In this document: one piece after another, positions 1 through 11,984 of the stretch
Position numbering within the stretch: position 1 is the first letter of the stretch
Layout of the letters: the number at the start of each line of letters is the position of its first letter
NCBI RefSeq assembly: GCF_004359215.1
Contig: NC_090612.1
Span: forward strand, 85,565 to 149,564
Origin: Bremia lactucae
Taxonomy: Eukaryota; Oomycota; Peronosporomycetes; Peronosporales; Peronosporaceae
DNA: 64,000 nt
Direction: 5' to 3'
Program-made: the position numbers and the translations under genes
Notes under the pieces: model-generated
Database searches by the model: none
What the model saw: only the letters and a program-made list of their open reading frames with translations
What the model was told of the DNA's origin: nothing

Positions 1-433
1 GTTTGGATGGGCAATAATGCCGCATCATCACTCCTCATGAGCTCGTTGTCCGCATCACTACTATGAGGTGACGGCAACGGTGTCGACTCATTGTAGTCGA
101 CAATGAGCGACGGATCAACATCCTCACTATTAAAGTGGGATGGATCCTTTAGCCCTGTTAACGCGACAGAGCCGCAGTGGCTGTCTGCGTTCCGACTAAG
201 GCATTAGACGCAGCTGGCGAACTAACGCGGCGCGTGCGCTTAGTGCGAGGTTGAGTGGGCGTCTTCGCAGACGACCCACCAACGTGGCCCCTTTTAGGTG
301 GCATCTTGGGCGCCGTGTATGGAAACACGTGCGCTAGTGATCGAGTGAACTAGCGGCGCGTAAAGTTGCTCGCAGTTCCTTTCTCCTCTTCGTCGAATTT
401 AAAAATGTAATTTCGTTCTTAAAGAGGGGATGG
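1..433 (-). pseudogene. Family C antisense ORF, N-terminal part (element C1)
   Basis: Read on the minus strand, an ATG at 304 opens a frame starting Met-Pro-Pro-Lys-Arg-Gly, the same start as the antisense frames at 14967 and 25483. It is Thr/Pro/Ala-rich and basic, and runs toward the window edge with a frameshift near 165-175. It lies just inside the 3' LTR at 434 and opposes the direction of the retrotransposon, whose polypurine tract reads into that LTR on the plus strand. No known domain is recognised in this N-terminal part. The rest of element C1 is outside the window. Confidence 0.55.
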
Positions 434-988
434 TGTAACGGGCTAAAGTTGCCCTAATGTTACACAGTACCCATTAGGTACATTTGTTGTACTTAAGGGG
501 ATGGTCAATTACTAAATAATAGTAATTAGACCCAACACTCAGGTGTGGTGCACATTTGTGACCAACATTTGTGAATGTGATGCACATGGGTGCATTCACA
601 TTAGGAGGGATGACGCCCAGCGTCATCCATGATGACGGCTAGCGTCATCAGTTACGCGAGGTATCTACAAAGATACGCTCGCAATATATATTAAGTGATA
701 TCTATAGAGATATCATTTTAATTGGTAAAAGTAGGTATTTATATTTAATTATATTAAATATAAATCAGTCTGAAAATTACTACCTACTTGGTAAGTGCGC
801 ACGAGGAGACGGATTACCGCTCCCGTGACGATACTTTACCCGAGTACTTAGTGTGTTGGCTGAGGTCGCTTGCGCGCCCACCACAACTACCTCACTGCAC
901 GCAAGAGAAGCAGGTTTAACCGCTTCCTCGCTGTGCTAGGGTGTGTGCTTAAGTAGAGCGTGGCCGCATTACGACGTGCCCGTCTACA
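434..988 (+). repeat. LTR, family C (3' LTR of element C1)
   Basis: It starts TGTAACGGGCTAAAG directly after a purine run (AAAGAGGGGATGG) and ends GCCCGTCTACA. The same sequence recurs inverted at 14319-14833 and 24826-25358. The purine run just upstream makes this the 3' LTR of a plus-strand element whose body lies to the left. Confidence 0.8.
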
Positions 989-1475
989 CATATAATGATG
1001 CGCTAAAAGCAACATATTGACAAGCACTGGCAAATTAAAGCAAATGCTGATTTGCAACAGGCACCAAATTGTCAAATGGACCAAACAACATCTTCAAATC
1101 GAGAGATGCTTATATAAATGCAAGGACACGTTACGCGTTGATACTTACTGAATATACAATAAGATATCATGTCTTTTTGCGTAGCAAAACGTATATTGAC
1201 GTACTGAGCGCTGTTTGCCAGTCGCAATCGATAACTTACCACGACTCGTGGATTACAGCAAGCCATTAAAAAATATCAAATGAACCAGAACTTAGTGCTC
1301 TTAAGCTAATGGACAGCGAAAGGCAAGGGGTATATAACGATCCCCATACTGACGCGGCAAAGTTAGATAAGCAATTTACATACCGAGATTATATTTCCAA
1401 CCCAATCGTGTAGAACAAAATCGCATACCGACTCACTTGAAGACGTGATAAAAGCAATCGAGAGCCTACAACGAC
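989..1475. other. Unassigned spacer between LTRs
   Basis: 487 bp between the C1 LTR and the A1 LTR. Only a 66-codon open frame without recognisable features is present; I see no gene or repeat match elsewhere in the window. Confidence 0.4.
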
Positions 1476-2000
1476 TGTAATGGGGCACACATGGGTTGGA
1501 GAACCGTTGTTGTGGTTCATTTCCTTTATGGGTAAAATAATTTTTTTACCTACTCTAAAAAGTTAATTACTTAAATCCCATTTATTATGGGTAACAAATG
1601 TGGTCGCCGCCAGATATAAATCTGGCGGCCAAAATCTATTTTTAATTAGCCAGGGTAAGGTTTTTAGATCTAAATAATTAAATAAAGTGCAGTTCCCCTT
1701 TTGATCTTAAAGCATTAAGTGCCTTCTTAAGGCTTGCGCATTGATCTGTAAGAGAAAGAAGCCTTTCTAAGGATATACTCTTGGGCGCTAGTTGCCACTT
1801 GGTTCTACGAAACCCTGAATTCCTTAAATGAGGATTCATTAAGCTTTAATAGCTCGTACGACTCCATGAGCTGTTATAACTATTAGTTCTATAGAACTAA
1901 GAGACCTTCTGAGTCTGAAAGTCTTCCTCTGACTTTAGGAGCGAGGTAGCTCCGCTAGACCTGGTAGCACTCGTAATCAATCTACGTCTGAGTCTTTACA
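1476..2000 (+). repeat. 5' LTR of gypsy element A1 (family A)
   Basis: It starts TGTAATGGGGCACAC and contains the GGTCGCCGCCAGATATAAAT segment that recurs inverted at 53530-53560 and direct at 53070-53100. The right end is placed at the TTTACA at 1995-2000, just before the gag frame; this end is approximate because no second intact copy in the window defines it. Confidence 0.7.
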
Positions 2001-2019
2001 AGACTAATTTCTCACTGAA

Positions 2020-2976
2020 GTGGAAAGGATTCTAGAACTTTCAGAGGCGCAACGCGCAGCTTACGACAAGCTCAAAACTTTGTTTGGGCTTGAATATGTG
2101 GAGTTCATTATCTCCCAGGGACCAGAGGTCCTGCATGCAAGGCTTGAGGTCTTCATGCGATATGAAACCTCCTCGATCGGCCAGGTACAAGATCACTTAG
2201 CGGCATCTATGCCAACCCGGTACACCTCCGTACCTGATTTAGAGCCGAAGGCTCGCCCTCTAGCTGTCAATGTGAAGACATTTAAGGAAAAAGAGGGAGA
2301 AAATCTCCCTTTTTGGATTAAGCAGATGGAGATATTCATTGATTCCGCCTTATTCTTAACAGAACAGCAAAAGGTGGCGATGAACATTTCCAAACTCGAA
2401 GGTAGAGCCATGGAGTGGGCACTATCGTGCAGCACGTCCATAAACGACGCTTTTCCATCATGGGATTCGCCGAAACAGCCAATGACAAGCATGTTTGCCC
2501 CGCCTGATCCGACTTTTCGCATGCGATCACGGCTCATAACGACTCGACAGGGTTAACAAACCCTAGAGGACTTTGTCTAGGAGTTTAGAGCTCTCATTGC
2601 ATCTATGCATTAAGACCCGGTGCAAGAAGAAATTGTCGTAATTTTTTTTATGGGGGGTCTCAATGAGGGCGTCGCCCAGACGGAATTATTCCGATCCCAT
2701 CCTGCTACGTTCGAAGATGCAGTCGCCATAGCGCTATGCGCTAAGTTCGGTAATAATTCTGCTCGTGTTAGCATGCATGTTTGTCGAACAAGCTCTTCGA
2801 GCACATGGGTACCGTCTATTAAAGCGAAACCCATGAATCTAAGCCTCGTTGAGGAAGGCGAAGAGGCTCTTCTAGCTGTGGAAGAGCATAAAAGAACATC
2901 CGTAGATGTTACATGTGCTGAAGAACGAAACATTTACGTCCGGCCTGCCCCCCTAAGAAATACGCGTAAAGCTTGA
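2020..2976 (+). pseudogene. gag: Gypsy family A gag (element A1), broken
   Basis: The first 178 codons form a typical retrotransposon Gag: a helical N-terminus, then the capsid-like stretch with FWIKQMEIFID and the KLEGRAMEWAL motif near residues 105-135. The frame starts here with GTG, so the true start was lost or lies upstream. In-frame stops follow near 2554, 2578 and 2611, but the sense reading continues to 2933 (DPVQEEIVV..., FRSHPATFEDAVAIAL). A CCHC knuckle, Cys-Tyr-Met-Cys ... His ... Cys, is readable at ~2910-2960 but interrupted by a TGA. The intact-looking parallel is 60771-61200 in element A4. The element is a decayed genomic copy, not expressed as a full Gag. Confidence 0.8.
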
Positions 2977-3184
2977 AAGATCACCAATTCCGACCTATAC
3001 CAGAAATTTGATGCGGTGCGGGGAAAACGTCGATACCCAATAGGTGCCAGGCGCCCTACTGGGGAAGACCTAGTTTGAACCTTTAGGGTGTGAGAGTAAA
3101 CAGAACCTAGCCCAAATTAGCTCGGTGCTTAATGGCACGGGGCGAGACAAGACTGGCTTGCTAGTCAAGCGACTATAGAGGGCT

Positions 3185-3510
3185 TTGACAAGCCGTGGTC
3201 AATTTTAGTTGACTCAGGAGCGTCTTGCAATTATGCTCGACGCTATTGCCTTGATGGAAGTCAACAATACATTGAGGCGCTTAAAGCGCATGAGCGTGAT
3301 GCAATCACTGTTCGCTTAGCGACTGGGACTCGTGTCGCTGTTCCCATAGTTCCATTAAACTTAGAAATAAAGTTTTTGGACTTTGACAGTATGGAACGCT
3401 GTCTCGTCCTTGATTTGGATTCGTGATATGATCTCATCCTTGATATGGCCTGACTTGAACGCCATGAACCATGTATCGATTGAAGGTCCAAGACCTTAGG
3501 CGCACGCGCA
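3185..3510 (+). pseudogene. Gypsy aspartic protease, element A1
   Basis: The catalytic loop Leu-Val-Asp-Ser-Gly-Ala-Ser is readable at about 3206-3226, followed by ITVRLATGTRV and FLDFD strands typical of retropepsins. A TGA interrupts the frame near 3424 just before the LDLDS-YDLIL flap/second-half motif. This is the only family A copy in the window that keeps the DSGAS motif; A3 and A4 read DSEAS. Gag lies upstream and the spacer plus reverse transcriptase downstream, the usual Ty3/gypsy order. Confidence 0.75.
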
Positions 3511-4420
3511 ATGTCTAGCAAAGTTTTGGAGAGTCATAAACCCTTCTTTGCTAGGCAACAAAATCACTTTTGGCGCGCATCTTTGATTGAGTCTGTCAGT
3601 ACTTTAGACATTGGAATTTGTGAGTTGATAAACTTCAATGTTAAACACATTAATTCTGAGCCCGACTCAGTCGAAAGAAGTGGAACGCCACGTACTCCGT
3701 CAAGTGACACTCGTCGTAATAACGATTCACTAAATGCTGAAAGCATTGTTGGCCTAAGGCCGAATCATCAAGGGTGCAATATCCCAGAGATACGTGGAGT
3801 GGCACGTCTAAGTCCACCGAGTATGGTCGGCCGAGGTGGCTTCATACTGAGTGTCAATAGTGACACTATTGGCGGTTCGCCAGGGAATATTGGGTCAAAC
3901 CCTTCTAATGCACGTGAAGCGACACCTAAAAATGGTCGCTGGATAAGTAAGTTGATTTACCTAACTCCTTGTCGGATGTCAAAGTAGACACCATGTCTTG
4001 TATAGAACCAATACAGGCTGGAAATTCCGGGAACGTGAATGTGCTGGCCTCTAAGAGGCGTATTGTCTCCACTCCAAGACAGGAGGGACACGAAAAGTTT
4101 ATGTTTAACCTTCTCAAAGTGATACGAGTGAGCAATTACACGCGCTTGTAAATGTTTTTACCGGTAACATTGAGGGGGAAGTTAGCCTTGCGGCAATCCT
4201 TCGATACATGCTCTTTTAAAGCTAGACGAAATGTCTATTGATGAGTGCGGTCGAGCTCTAAAAGCTGGCGACTTATCTGAGATGGTGGTGATTCGACCAA
4301 CAATTGAGTTGAATTCATTATCACTTGTAGATGAAGCTGTTCTGGATGACACAAAGCTGCACTTACTGCGCGGAGTGGATCATCGATCCATCAAGATCCC
4401 ACGGATCCAGTTTATTTCTT
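3511..4420 (+). pseudogene. Protease-RT spacer, element A1
   Basis: A 158-codon frame (3511-3987) and shorter continuations (4231-4422) are Ser/Asn-rich with repeated SDTR and VNSDTIGG-like stretches. Near-identical sequence recurs at 58587-59060 (minus) and 61806-62279 (plus). It is the poorly structured linker between protease and reverse transcriptase in family A. It contains frameshifts. Confidence 0.65.
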
Positions 4421-5250
4421 GATTAAAAAATTCCAAGATGTGCTATGCAATAATCCACCATCTGTTTTACCTCCGGATAGAGGTGTTTGTCATGAAATTG
4501 ACTTGGTTCCGGTAACCAAATACTGTATCACAAGACAATGGCCTTTACCAAGGGAACAGTGTGACGTCATTGACGATTTCTTCAGTGCTAAGCACGAGGC
4601 CGGAATGGTACGAGAGAACAAATCTCCTCATTCGACACCGACATTTTGTGTCGAAAAGCCAAATGGGGTAAATAGCGAATTGTGCTTGCTTTTAATAATC
4701 TTAATGCTTCCACTATACCAGCACAAACCCCCATTCCTAGAAAGGATGATCTTCAGAATAATATGGTGAGATGTACAATGTACAGTACACTTAAATTAGT
4801 CGATGGTTACTATCAACTGCTCATGAGGGCTAGCGATATTCCGGTTACAGCGGTTAGCACCCCAATCGGGATGCTATGGGAGTAATTGGTTATGCCACAA
4901 GGGCTTTTTAACAACCCGACAACATTTAATCGTCTAGTGACGCATCTGTTCCTCCTCATCAAGGTTATAAACAGACTTATTTTGATGACATTTTTGTCCA
5001 TAGTCGTGCGGAGGAGGGTCGGCCGGATGTGGAAAACTATTTGAGAGCAGTGCTCATTTGTATGCGCACAAATAAATTGTATGCCAGTGCATCTAAATGC
5101 ATTTTTGGCGCAGAAAGATATTTCTTTCTTATGGTTTTTCATAGGGAAGCGAGGCCTAAGAGCGGATCTCGCTAGTAAAAGCTAGTAGATTGGCCGGTTC
5201 CTAAAAACCAAAAGGATTGCCTAAGTGATTGGGTCTCGCCAATTATTTAC
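4419..5250 (+). pseudogene. Gypsy reverse transcriptase, element A1 (truncated)
   Basis: The frame enters at the conserved fingers region (DRGVCHEIDL...TRQWPLPREQ) and continues through PNG..., with one frameshift near 4670, to IPRKDDLQNN and the LVDGYYQLLMRASDIP palm motif. The catalytic Tyr-Phe-Asp-Asp box is intact at about 4977-4990. A TAA replaces a codon after GMLWE at ~4882, and the coding signal fades by 5250, so RNase H and integrase are missing. This is a dead, 3'-truncated copy. Confidence 0.8.
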
Positions 5251-6299
5251 ACAATAATAGATTATGATATACCCGATCTTGAGAGTTTTAAATAAGGATT
5301 GACAAGATCGACGATCCACCACACACACCAAGTACCACTTTTGTGTCCTCAAAAACGTCCTAATCCGGAAGTGATGATATATTTATCTCAATCTAGATCG
5401 AACGACCAGTATAACAGATAGATCTATCTTATCCAGTCACAATGCACAAAAACGTAGTGTAACCACCCATCCTACTGTTAAATTAGCTTATAGTAGCTGT
5501 GCACGAGCATAGGCAGCGCTGAAGATCCATCACTCAAATAAGTCAATCAAATCTGGACAAGATGCTCGCCTATAGGGCAGAATTCAAAGAAGAACAATAC
5601 GCTTGTATTTAAGAGACATGGCGAAAATCTTTGATTAATGGGCAGTCGATTGTAGAAGATATCGCTGCCGTTGTATAAGCCCAGCTCAAGGCAGCTGGGA
5701 AAAAACGTTTCCCTCGTCCAAAAGGAATTGGCTCCAATAAGTCCCCAAGAACATGCAGAAATAGGTTTATAGGAAGAAACCGAGACGTTAAACGTGTTCG
5801 TAATACCGTTTAAGTGTCGGCGCTTACACACTTGATCTGATAACACCTACGAAGTTCGCTACTTTGGCGATAACGCATTTGCCAGCGCTGGAACCGAACT
5901 TTAATGCATCGCAGAAATTATCAACAGACACTCCGTCCAGCGTCAACAGAGCTTTAAGCGACGGTATAGCCTTAAGGCTAACGTACTATTGACGTTACCA
6001 GTCACTCCATAAAATATATATACAGTTTTTTGCTAATATCACTTTGTGACATCACAAATGGTTTGCGGCTTGAAGTATTTATTATGCGTCTCTTCCATCT
6101 CTTTGCAGGGGCCATACACCTCGTAGATATCAAACATCCGTATCTCCAAGGTAAGCAGGCTCTTCAACTTTACTTTGACTTATGCGAGAGACAATGTGCA
6201 CTTTGACATCCAATAAAGAGTTACATAGCGCGAGCTCAGCACCCAGTGAATGTTTTTTCTTTTTTTTGTGTCACTCCACATGCATTCAATGAGCAAGCT
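5251..6299. other. Unassigned, AT-rich
   Basis: About 1 kb with no credible gene. Only frames under 100 codons without motifs are present, and I find no match to the LTR families in this window. It is probably decayed transposon sequence. Confidence 0.35.
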
Positions 6300-7100
6300 C
6301 AGAATTCCTTAGCATTTCGCCAGCAATATCGTTATCGACATTCAATGTGGTCCCATCACGACAATCTCGCTCGGTGGACTTTTACGTGCCATTCCACGTT
6401 CATTGAAGGGCTACACCTTTAGTGACTCGGTCAAGGTCCATGATGCTTTCACATTCAGTGATTCGGCATTACAACGAGCTTCACTTGACGAATTACGTGC
6501 CGTTTCCTGAACAGTCAACGAGCCACGCTCGATGCTTATGTCATCGACATTGGAGTTAATTGACTTAGACATATAATATTGAATAAACTGACGGAATCTG
6601 TCAGTGGATCGCGCCAATAGCTTTTTGGTTGCCTTGAAACGCTAAAGCTTCATTCGGAACATTGCGCGTTGCGACTTAGGCCTTAGACCTCCAACCAATT
6701 TATGGCTGAAGGCATTCATGATAGATGATACATACCAATGGTGATATCATATTACGAATCGATTCAAGGCAAAGTAGCTTTAAATGCTGAAGCTCAAAAC
6801 TTCACGACTGACTTCAACAAAACATTAAGGACAGCGACACGAGCCCCATTTCGCTAAGTGAACAGTAATTGAATCAACTATATGCACCTTAAGCGAACAG
6901 TAATTGAATCAACTATATGCACCTTAAGCGACTCAGCATACCGCTGACTTCCTGTTAAGTAATTAACATCGAGCATAACAGCGAGAGGCTACGGAGTCAA
7001 TTATAATCGACCATGGCTAATCCAAGCCCTTCATAGTCGCCCCTGCGATTAAATTAATATGATTTGTATCCAGGGACGGTACTATCACTTATAGAGCTCG
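6300..7100 (-). pseudogene. Decayed family A fragment (spacer and protease region)
   Basis: The plus-strand sequence parallels 58780-59440 of element A3, for example the GACACGAG...TCGCTAAG(T/C)GAACAGT block and the GGCCTTAGACC block. This makes it a minus-strand family A remnant covering the protease-RT spacer and the protease. Divergence is high and no frame survives. A local tandem duplication sits at 6858-6930. Confidence 0.65.
6858..6930. repeat. Tandem duplication, ~36 bp x 2
   Basis: The block GAACAGTAATTGAATCAACT plus TATATGCACCTTAAGC appears twice in a row inside the decayed family A protease region. Confidence 0.85.
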
Positions 7101-8890
7101 TTAGGGCTAAGTACTGTTTTTTTCTCACTTGCTAGAGGTTCCACGGAGCCACGAGTTTCTTCAGTTAATAGCCCAGCGCCTACTTGGAGTCAGTGTTTTT
7201 CCGCAACGAACGAGATTTATTTTGTGGGTGGGGATATTTATCATTTAAGCCTTGCCCAGTTTGGGCCTTGCACAGTTTGCAGAAGGGACAAGATGGACGC
7301 AAGTGCTTCGTGCTTCCGCACATGAGATTTTAACGGATCTTTCTTTGCTTTACAACAGCGTCAAGCTTTGCTTCTCTTTTTTAGCGAGGCTGAGTTCTAT
7401 TGATTCTTGTCTGTCAAGCGCGTAATATGTGATTAGAGAGGTAGCATGATATTCATGTGTAGCGTAGCGGGCTGTTTCAAGTTGCAGTCCGCGTTTAGCG
7501 CAATTTCCACAGCAGCTTGAAAATAGCAGATGGACTCGAAAGATGTTTATTTGTTCACGCACGTTCAAAAACCTTCCTTGAAAAAATTGCCGGAACCGCC
7601 TCTTGTATTAGGTCGAACTGCGTAGCAGCGGTTTAGTTCGGATTTTTTGTACATAGTCGCCACGTATTTTCCATTTTGGCGGGCTATTTAGAAGCGTAAA
7701 AACGCGGTAGGCCTTGATCGGTTAGGTGCTGTTTTAGCGTGTCCCACGTGGGGAAAAGCGTCGTCAAGAGACGTGCTTTACGAGTGAATTCATTCTCTAG
7801 CTCTACCTCCGAGTTAGAAATGGTCAATTTTGCTCGCTGTTGGTTTTACTTAATTCAAAGGGACTTATATAACATCAGTCGGATAGTCGTACAAGCTCGT
7901 AGAGCTTATCTCGTCATGGTCGAGAGATTTATTGATTCGTAGAATCAGTGCTCAAGAGTAAGTGCCTCTAAAAGGCGTCTGACTCTTACTCATCACAGCG
8001 CAAGCCTCATAAATTCACGGAATGCTTTAAATTATGATGGAACGAAAATATGTTCAGTTTTTAAATGATAGTTACATACCTTATTTAAAGTGCGCCAGCA
8101 TAGACGCTAAATTCGCATTAACAGAAGATTTCTATCTGATGGCCAAAACGTATCGGCCCAACTTAACTAATAAGGTCTCACCGATCAAATGTTGAAATGA
8201 TGTTATTCTTAGCGTGTACCACACTAAATTTTAAAATAACAATAATGTGCATTTCCGTTACACTTCTGGATATTTCACAAAAGAAAATTACCGAAAGGTT
8301 GAACACAGCATATATCTGACCAAATGTTTTACATTTGGTATAAAATACGAGTGATTAGTTCATACAACAATCAAGACGCAGTATAAATTATTATAGCAAT
8401 AGGTCAACGTTCGTATAGGGTGACAACACGTAACGTTCATCAAAACAATTGCATGCACGAGTGCGCAAACGAGGCTACAACACTTCACAAGCCTGTAAGC
8501 TAAAATAAGCAGATCTTCAGGTGACAACACTTACTTTTCAAAATATTCTGCAATTGTTGAGAACCTGAATCCGGGTGTATTGTATTTACTCGGCAATAAA
8601 TGGCCTTTAGTGGCTTCGAAGGGGCCTAAAATAAATATTCATATTATTACTTCAGCTTCAAAAACAAGGAAGCTCAAGCGGGCGAATTTTAAGTATCTTA
8701 ATAAAAAACATTTATAATGCCAAAAATGTGCTGCACTTGTTCCATTATGTTTGGTGATGCCATACTATTTAACGGGGTGCTCGGACCATAATAAACATTA
8801 AAAGGAATGATAAAGAAGAGTAATGAATACTGTCTTCAGTGTACTATAAAAGGAAATTTAAATACTAAAACACTATTATCTTGTAAATAA
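7101..8890. other. Unassigned repeat-like DNA
   Basis: No supported gene. Around 7900-8020 the sequence CGTAGAATC...AAGAG...CAGCGCAAGCCTC resembles 22545-22620, so part is probably LTR-derived. The remainder is AT-rich and not identifiable. Confidence 0.35.
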
Positions 8891-8899
8891 TATCGGTAA

Positions 8900-9215
8900 A
8901 TTACCACATATGGTAATATTATGGTAGTAATGTGACAGTTCTGTTCATTAGCTGAATTGAAATCTTCAAATCAACCCAGCAAATTGCTGCTAGAGGCGCG
9001 GATAGGGGGTGAGCAATGATTCACTATACACTTTTTCTTACATATTTATAGAGTCAGGACAATGAGAACGTTTTAATATATTAAATACATTTTTCGTTTT
9101 CCTCAAATTAATATTCGGAGGCTCCTTTCCTTCATTGCCATCAGTGCAGGGTAGCTAGTGCTAAAGCAGTATGAGCGAAAGGTGCCCGAAATAGCTGGTT
9201 GCACTTCGTGGTCCG
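8900..9215 (-). repeat. LTR fragment, family D
   Basis: The TACCACATATGGTAATATTATGG block, the AAATCAACCC...CAATTGCTG-like block and the ...ATCAGTG...AGGGTAGCTAG block match, inverted, the LTR pieces at 18480-18790 and 22060-22500. It is diverged and partial. Confidence 0.5.
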
Positions 9216-9507
9216 TCCGACACCACCATGTTTGATGAAAAGGACGGGAGCTTTTACGCCACGCGTGGAGACTTTCATTCTAGACTTGAGAGGCTCATTT
9301 ATTTAAGAGTTCTCGTACCAAAAGCGGTCAAACGTATGAATTCGACCATAGGCGGGCCAGCCACCAGCGACAATATTGTTTGCCCTACAAAATGCGTGAA
9401 AAAGGGATTTTATCAGCAGCGATGCTCTCGGCAGACAGAGCTGTTGAGAGAGCAAGGTGCTCAACAGCTGAAATTGTTGAGACACAGCATATACATGCTG
9501 CTAGCGG

Positions 9508-9754
9508 GCGGTTCGGTTGCACGTCTTCGCACGGATGGAATTCATACCATGGCTCATCCTCCCACTTATCGGAGGGAAGCGTCGCTCTACGCATGTTGAC
9601 GCTCAACGCCGAGTTCAACAACATTAACGGCATAAGGGCAATCTTGCCGAATGGGTACCTCCTACTCCCAAGCGTTTTCCAATGAGGGAGGGCCCACCCA
9701 CTTCACCAAATACTGGTATTAACCATCGTGACGACGTGACTTTTATGAGTTTNA
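9508..9754 (-). pseudogene. Family A chromodomain end, duplicate copy 1
   Basis: On the minus strand it reads TyrGlnTyrLeuValLysTrpValGly, the chromodomain core also found at 55030-55156. The 247 bp are repeated almost exactly at 10220-10467. A single N at 9753 lies at the end of the repeat. Two codons of the domain are already changed to stops. Confidence 0.65.
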
Positions 9755-10219
9755 AAAGCTCGACAAGATTATGTCTTCAACACCTTGTATGGAAGAACAT
9801 CTTCTTTGGATCGTAGGCCAATGTTTGCAAGCTGGTCCATCGAGCTTGAGGCTAAAATGAGTGTGGAGCTGGTAGTGCACATAGCTCACAATGAAAGGCA
9901 TTTACCCCTCAGGTCAGGACGCAACGTTAGTAACTGACCCATCCGCATGGTCAAGCGCATATAAACCTCGGTGTTCTTCATGGGGACTATACCAACTATC
10001 TTGTTTTCCGATGAAACGGAACAAGAAGATGATAGTGTATTTATCCGATGAATTCATTAAATCTGACGCTCGATGAAAATATATGGGCTCTACTAGCCAG
10101 ATCCGATGCGGCGGACATTTTATGTAGAACAAAAATTCGCTATGATACGCAAAGTTAAAAATTAAGGCCAATTAAATCAGTGTATCGTACACAGTTTGAG
10201 GTTCTTGCTTGTCAGCAAA
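9755..10219. other. Unassigned spacer between two direct repeats
   Basis: 465 bp with a 61-codon and an 85-codon frame on opposite strands, neither recognisable. It is flanked by the duplicated chromodomain fragment. Confidence 0.35.
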
Positions 10220-10467
10220 CTAGCGGTTCGGTTGCACGTCTTCCCACAGATGGAATTCATACCATGGCTCATCCCCACAGTTATCGGAGGTAAGCGTCGC
10301 TCGACGCATGTTGTCGCTTAACGCCGAGTTCTACAACATTAACGGCATAAGGGCAATCTTGCCGAATGGGTACCTCCTACTCCCAAGCGTTTTCCAATGA
10401 GGGAGGGCCCACCCACTTCACCAAATACTGGTATTAACCATCGTGACGACGTGACTTTTATGAGTTT
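10220..10467 (-). pseudogene. Family A chromodomain end, duplicate copy 2
   Basis: Nearly the same sequence as 9508-9754, with scattered substitutions in the first 100 bp and essentially none in the last 150 bp. It holds the YQYLVKW chromodomain core on the minus strand. Confidence 0.65.
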
Positions 10468-10549
10468 TATTTTATATGGAACGGAAGGTTCCTTTGCTCA
10501 TTTACCCTGAATGAGTCCTTCGCAGACATCAACGGCGAAAGTGCAATGT

Positions 10550-11970
10550 ACGAAGGGGTTCCTCGTACTTTTAAGCGATTTTGAATATTAGTGACATATA
10601 CCCGCGCCACTTCACTAGAGTGGCATTGGTCTTTGCGACGACGTCGCTTTTAAACTCTCCACTTGAAAATGTAGGTTTCCTCTCACATCAAGCATTGCAG
10701 GAGGGGGTCGAAACAACAGAAACAGCTCTTGTTACTTTAAGGCACGAGGTGTAATTTCTTCGTGAGACTCTAGCTCTATTTCAGAGTATCCTTTACGGTG
10801 TCCAAACCTGTCTTGTTACGTTGAAGCGTCAACAAACTCGCTGAGAGGGTTAGCTGGACATCCTGATGAGGATGCTGCCCCCGCGGCATAACCGCCTTTC
10901 TCGGCGCGAGCCCCTCCCATATCACATTAGAAGGATCATGTTATGGCTTGAGCATATACAACGCTAAACACTAGGTGTGGTCGCAGCTTGCGCGGGAGGT
11001 TCGCCGCATAAGCTCGGCCCTTCTTGCCACGACCATTAATGGTTAAAAAAAGCGTGAATGCGATTTGGACTTATAGACCGCAGACAATACAGTTGTAGGA
11101 GACTCTTAGCATTCAGTAATGCTCGATCACCGACTAAAAGAACTTATGCAGCTTCTGCTTTAAGCAGTAACTCGTTGTTTTTTTTGTATTAGCTATCAGC
11201 AGTTGCATACCGCGCTAACCATATGACATTCAATCGCATCGAGAGAAACTCGCTAACCTTCTTTTGGAGAAGTTGCAAAGCTGAGGTCACCAAGCCTACC
11301 AGACACGACTGCTTCACCAAGCATTGAATGACGTACTGATATTGCTAAAAGAACGCGGGTGAAGGGAAGTGAGGCCGAAATATAGATAGGAGACTAGCCT
11401 GTAAAGGCATGTACAGCGTTGATTAACGCAAACTCAACAACCGGGTGTATTGTGCTCCAACACATCGGCGTTTCAGCATTCACGCTGCGCAGAACGTCTT
11501 GAATGACGTGTCTTGGCCCCAAACGGCCCGCTGTGGACATGTCCAATCTAGTGTGTAGCATCCGAAAGATGAACTTCCAAAACCTACCCGTGTCATGGGG
11601 TCTCTATCAGAGGCAGTTGCCACTGGCGAACGTGTTGACGATACACGCGATCCATGTTTAGCATAACAATACCTTTATCATCAGGGAATCCGGCACATCC
11701 ACTAAAGGACTTATTTTATTTCAAACAATCAACAAAGGTTGCTATGCCCGTGTTCCCTTCCGAATCCTTGAATTGGCTTCGGAAAATTTCGGGTGGACTC
11801 ATAAAACCCCAAGGGTACGAATAAATTGGCAAGTGGCGCCGTCGCGTACGCCGGAGGATTAACATGATGGCATGTCTTGCATATACACACATAAGTACTG
11901 ACTGATTTATAAATTTTGGGCCACCAATAATCTGGCTTACCGAGCCGAAGGATTCAATTAATTCGGCAAG
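10550..11970 (-). pseudogene. Gypsy family A integrase/chromodomain remnant
   Basis: The plus-strand sequence follows 55050-56400 of element A3 in order: the chromodomain end, the coiled-coil antisense region (10690-10850), the GPF/Y region (11010-11090, opposite CACGACCATTAATGG), and the integrase core (11420-11650). All frames are broken. It is collinear with A3 but heavily diverged, and it ends where plus-strand RT sequence begins near 11985. Confidence 0.65.
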
Positions 11971-11984
11971 AGGCTGTGAAAAAT

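Noticed and set aside
1069..1269. 66-codon frame between C1 and A1 LTRs
   Set aside because: No motif, an equal-length frame on the opposite strand, and no second copy.
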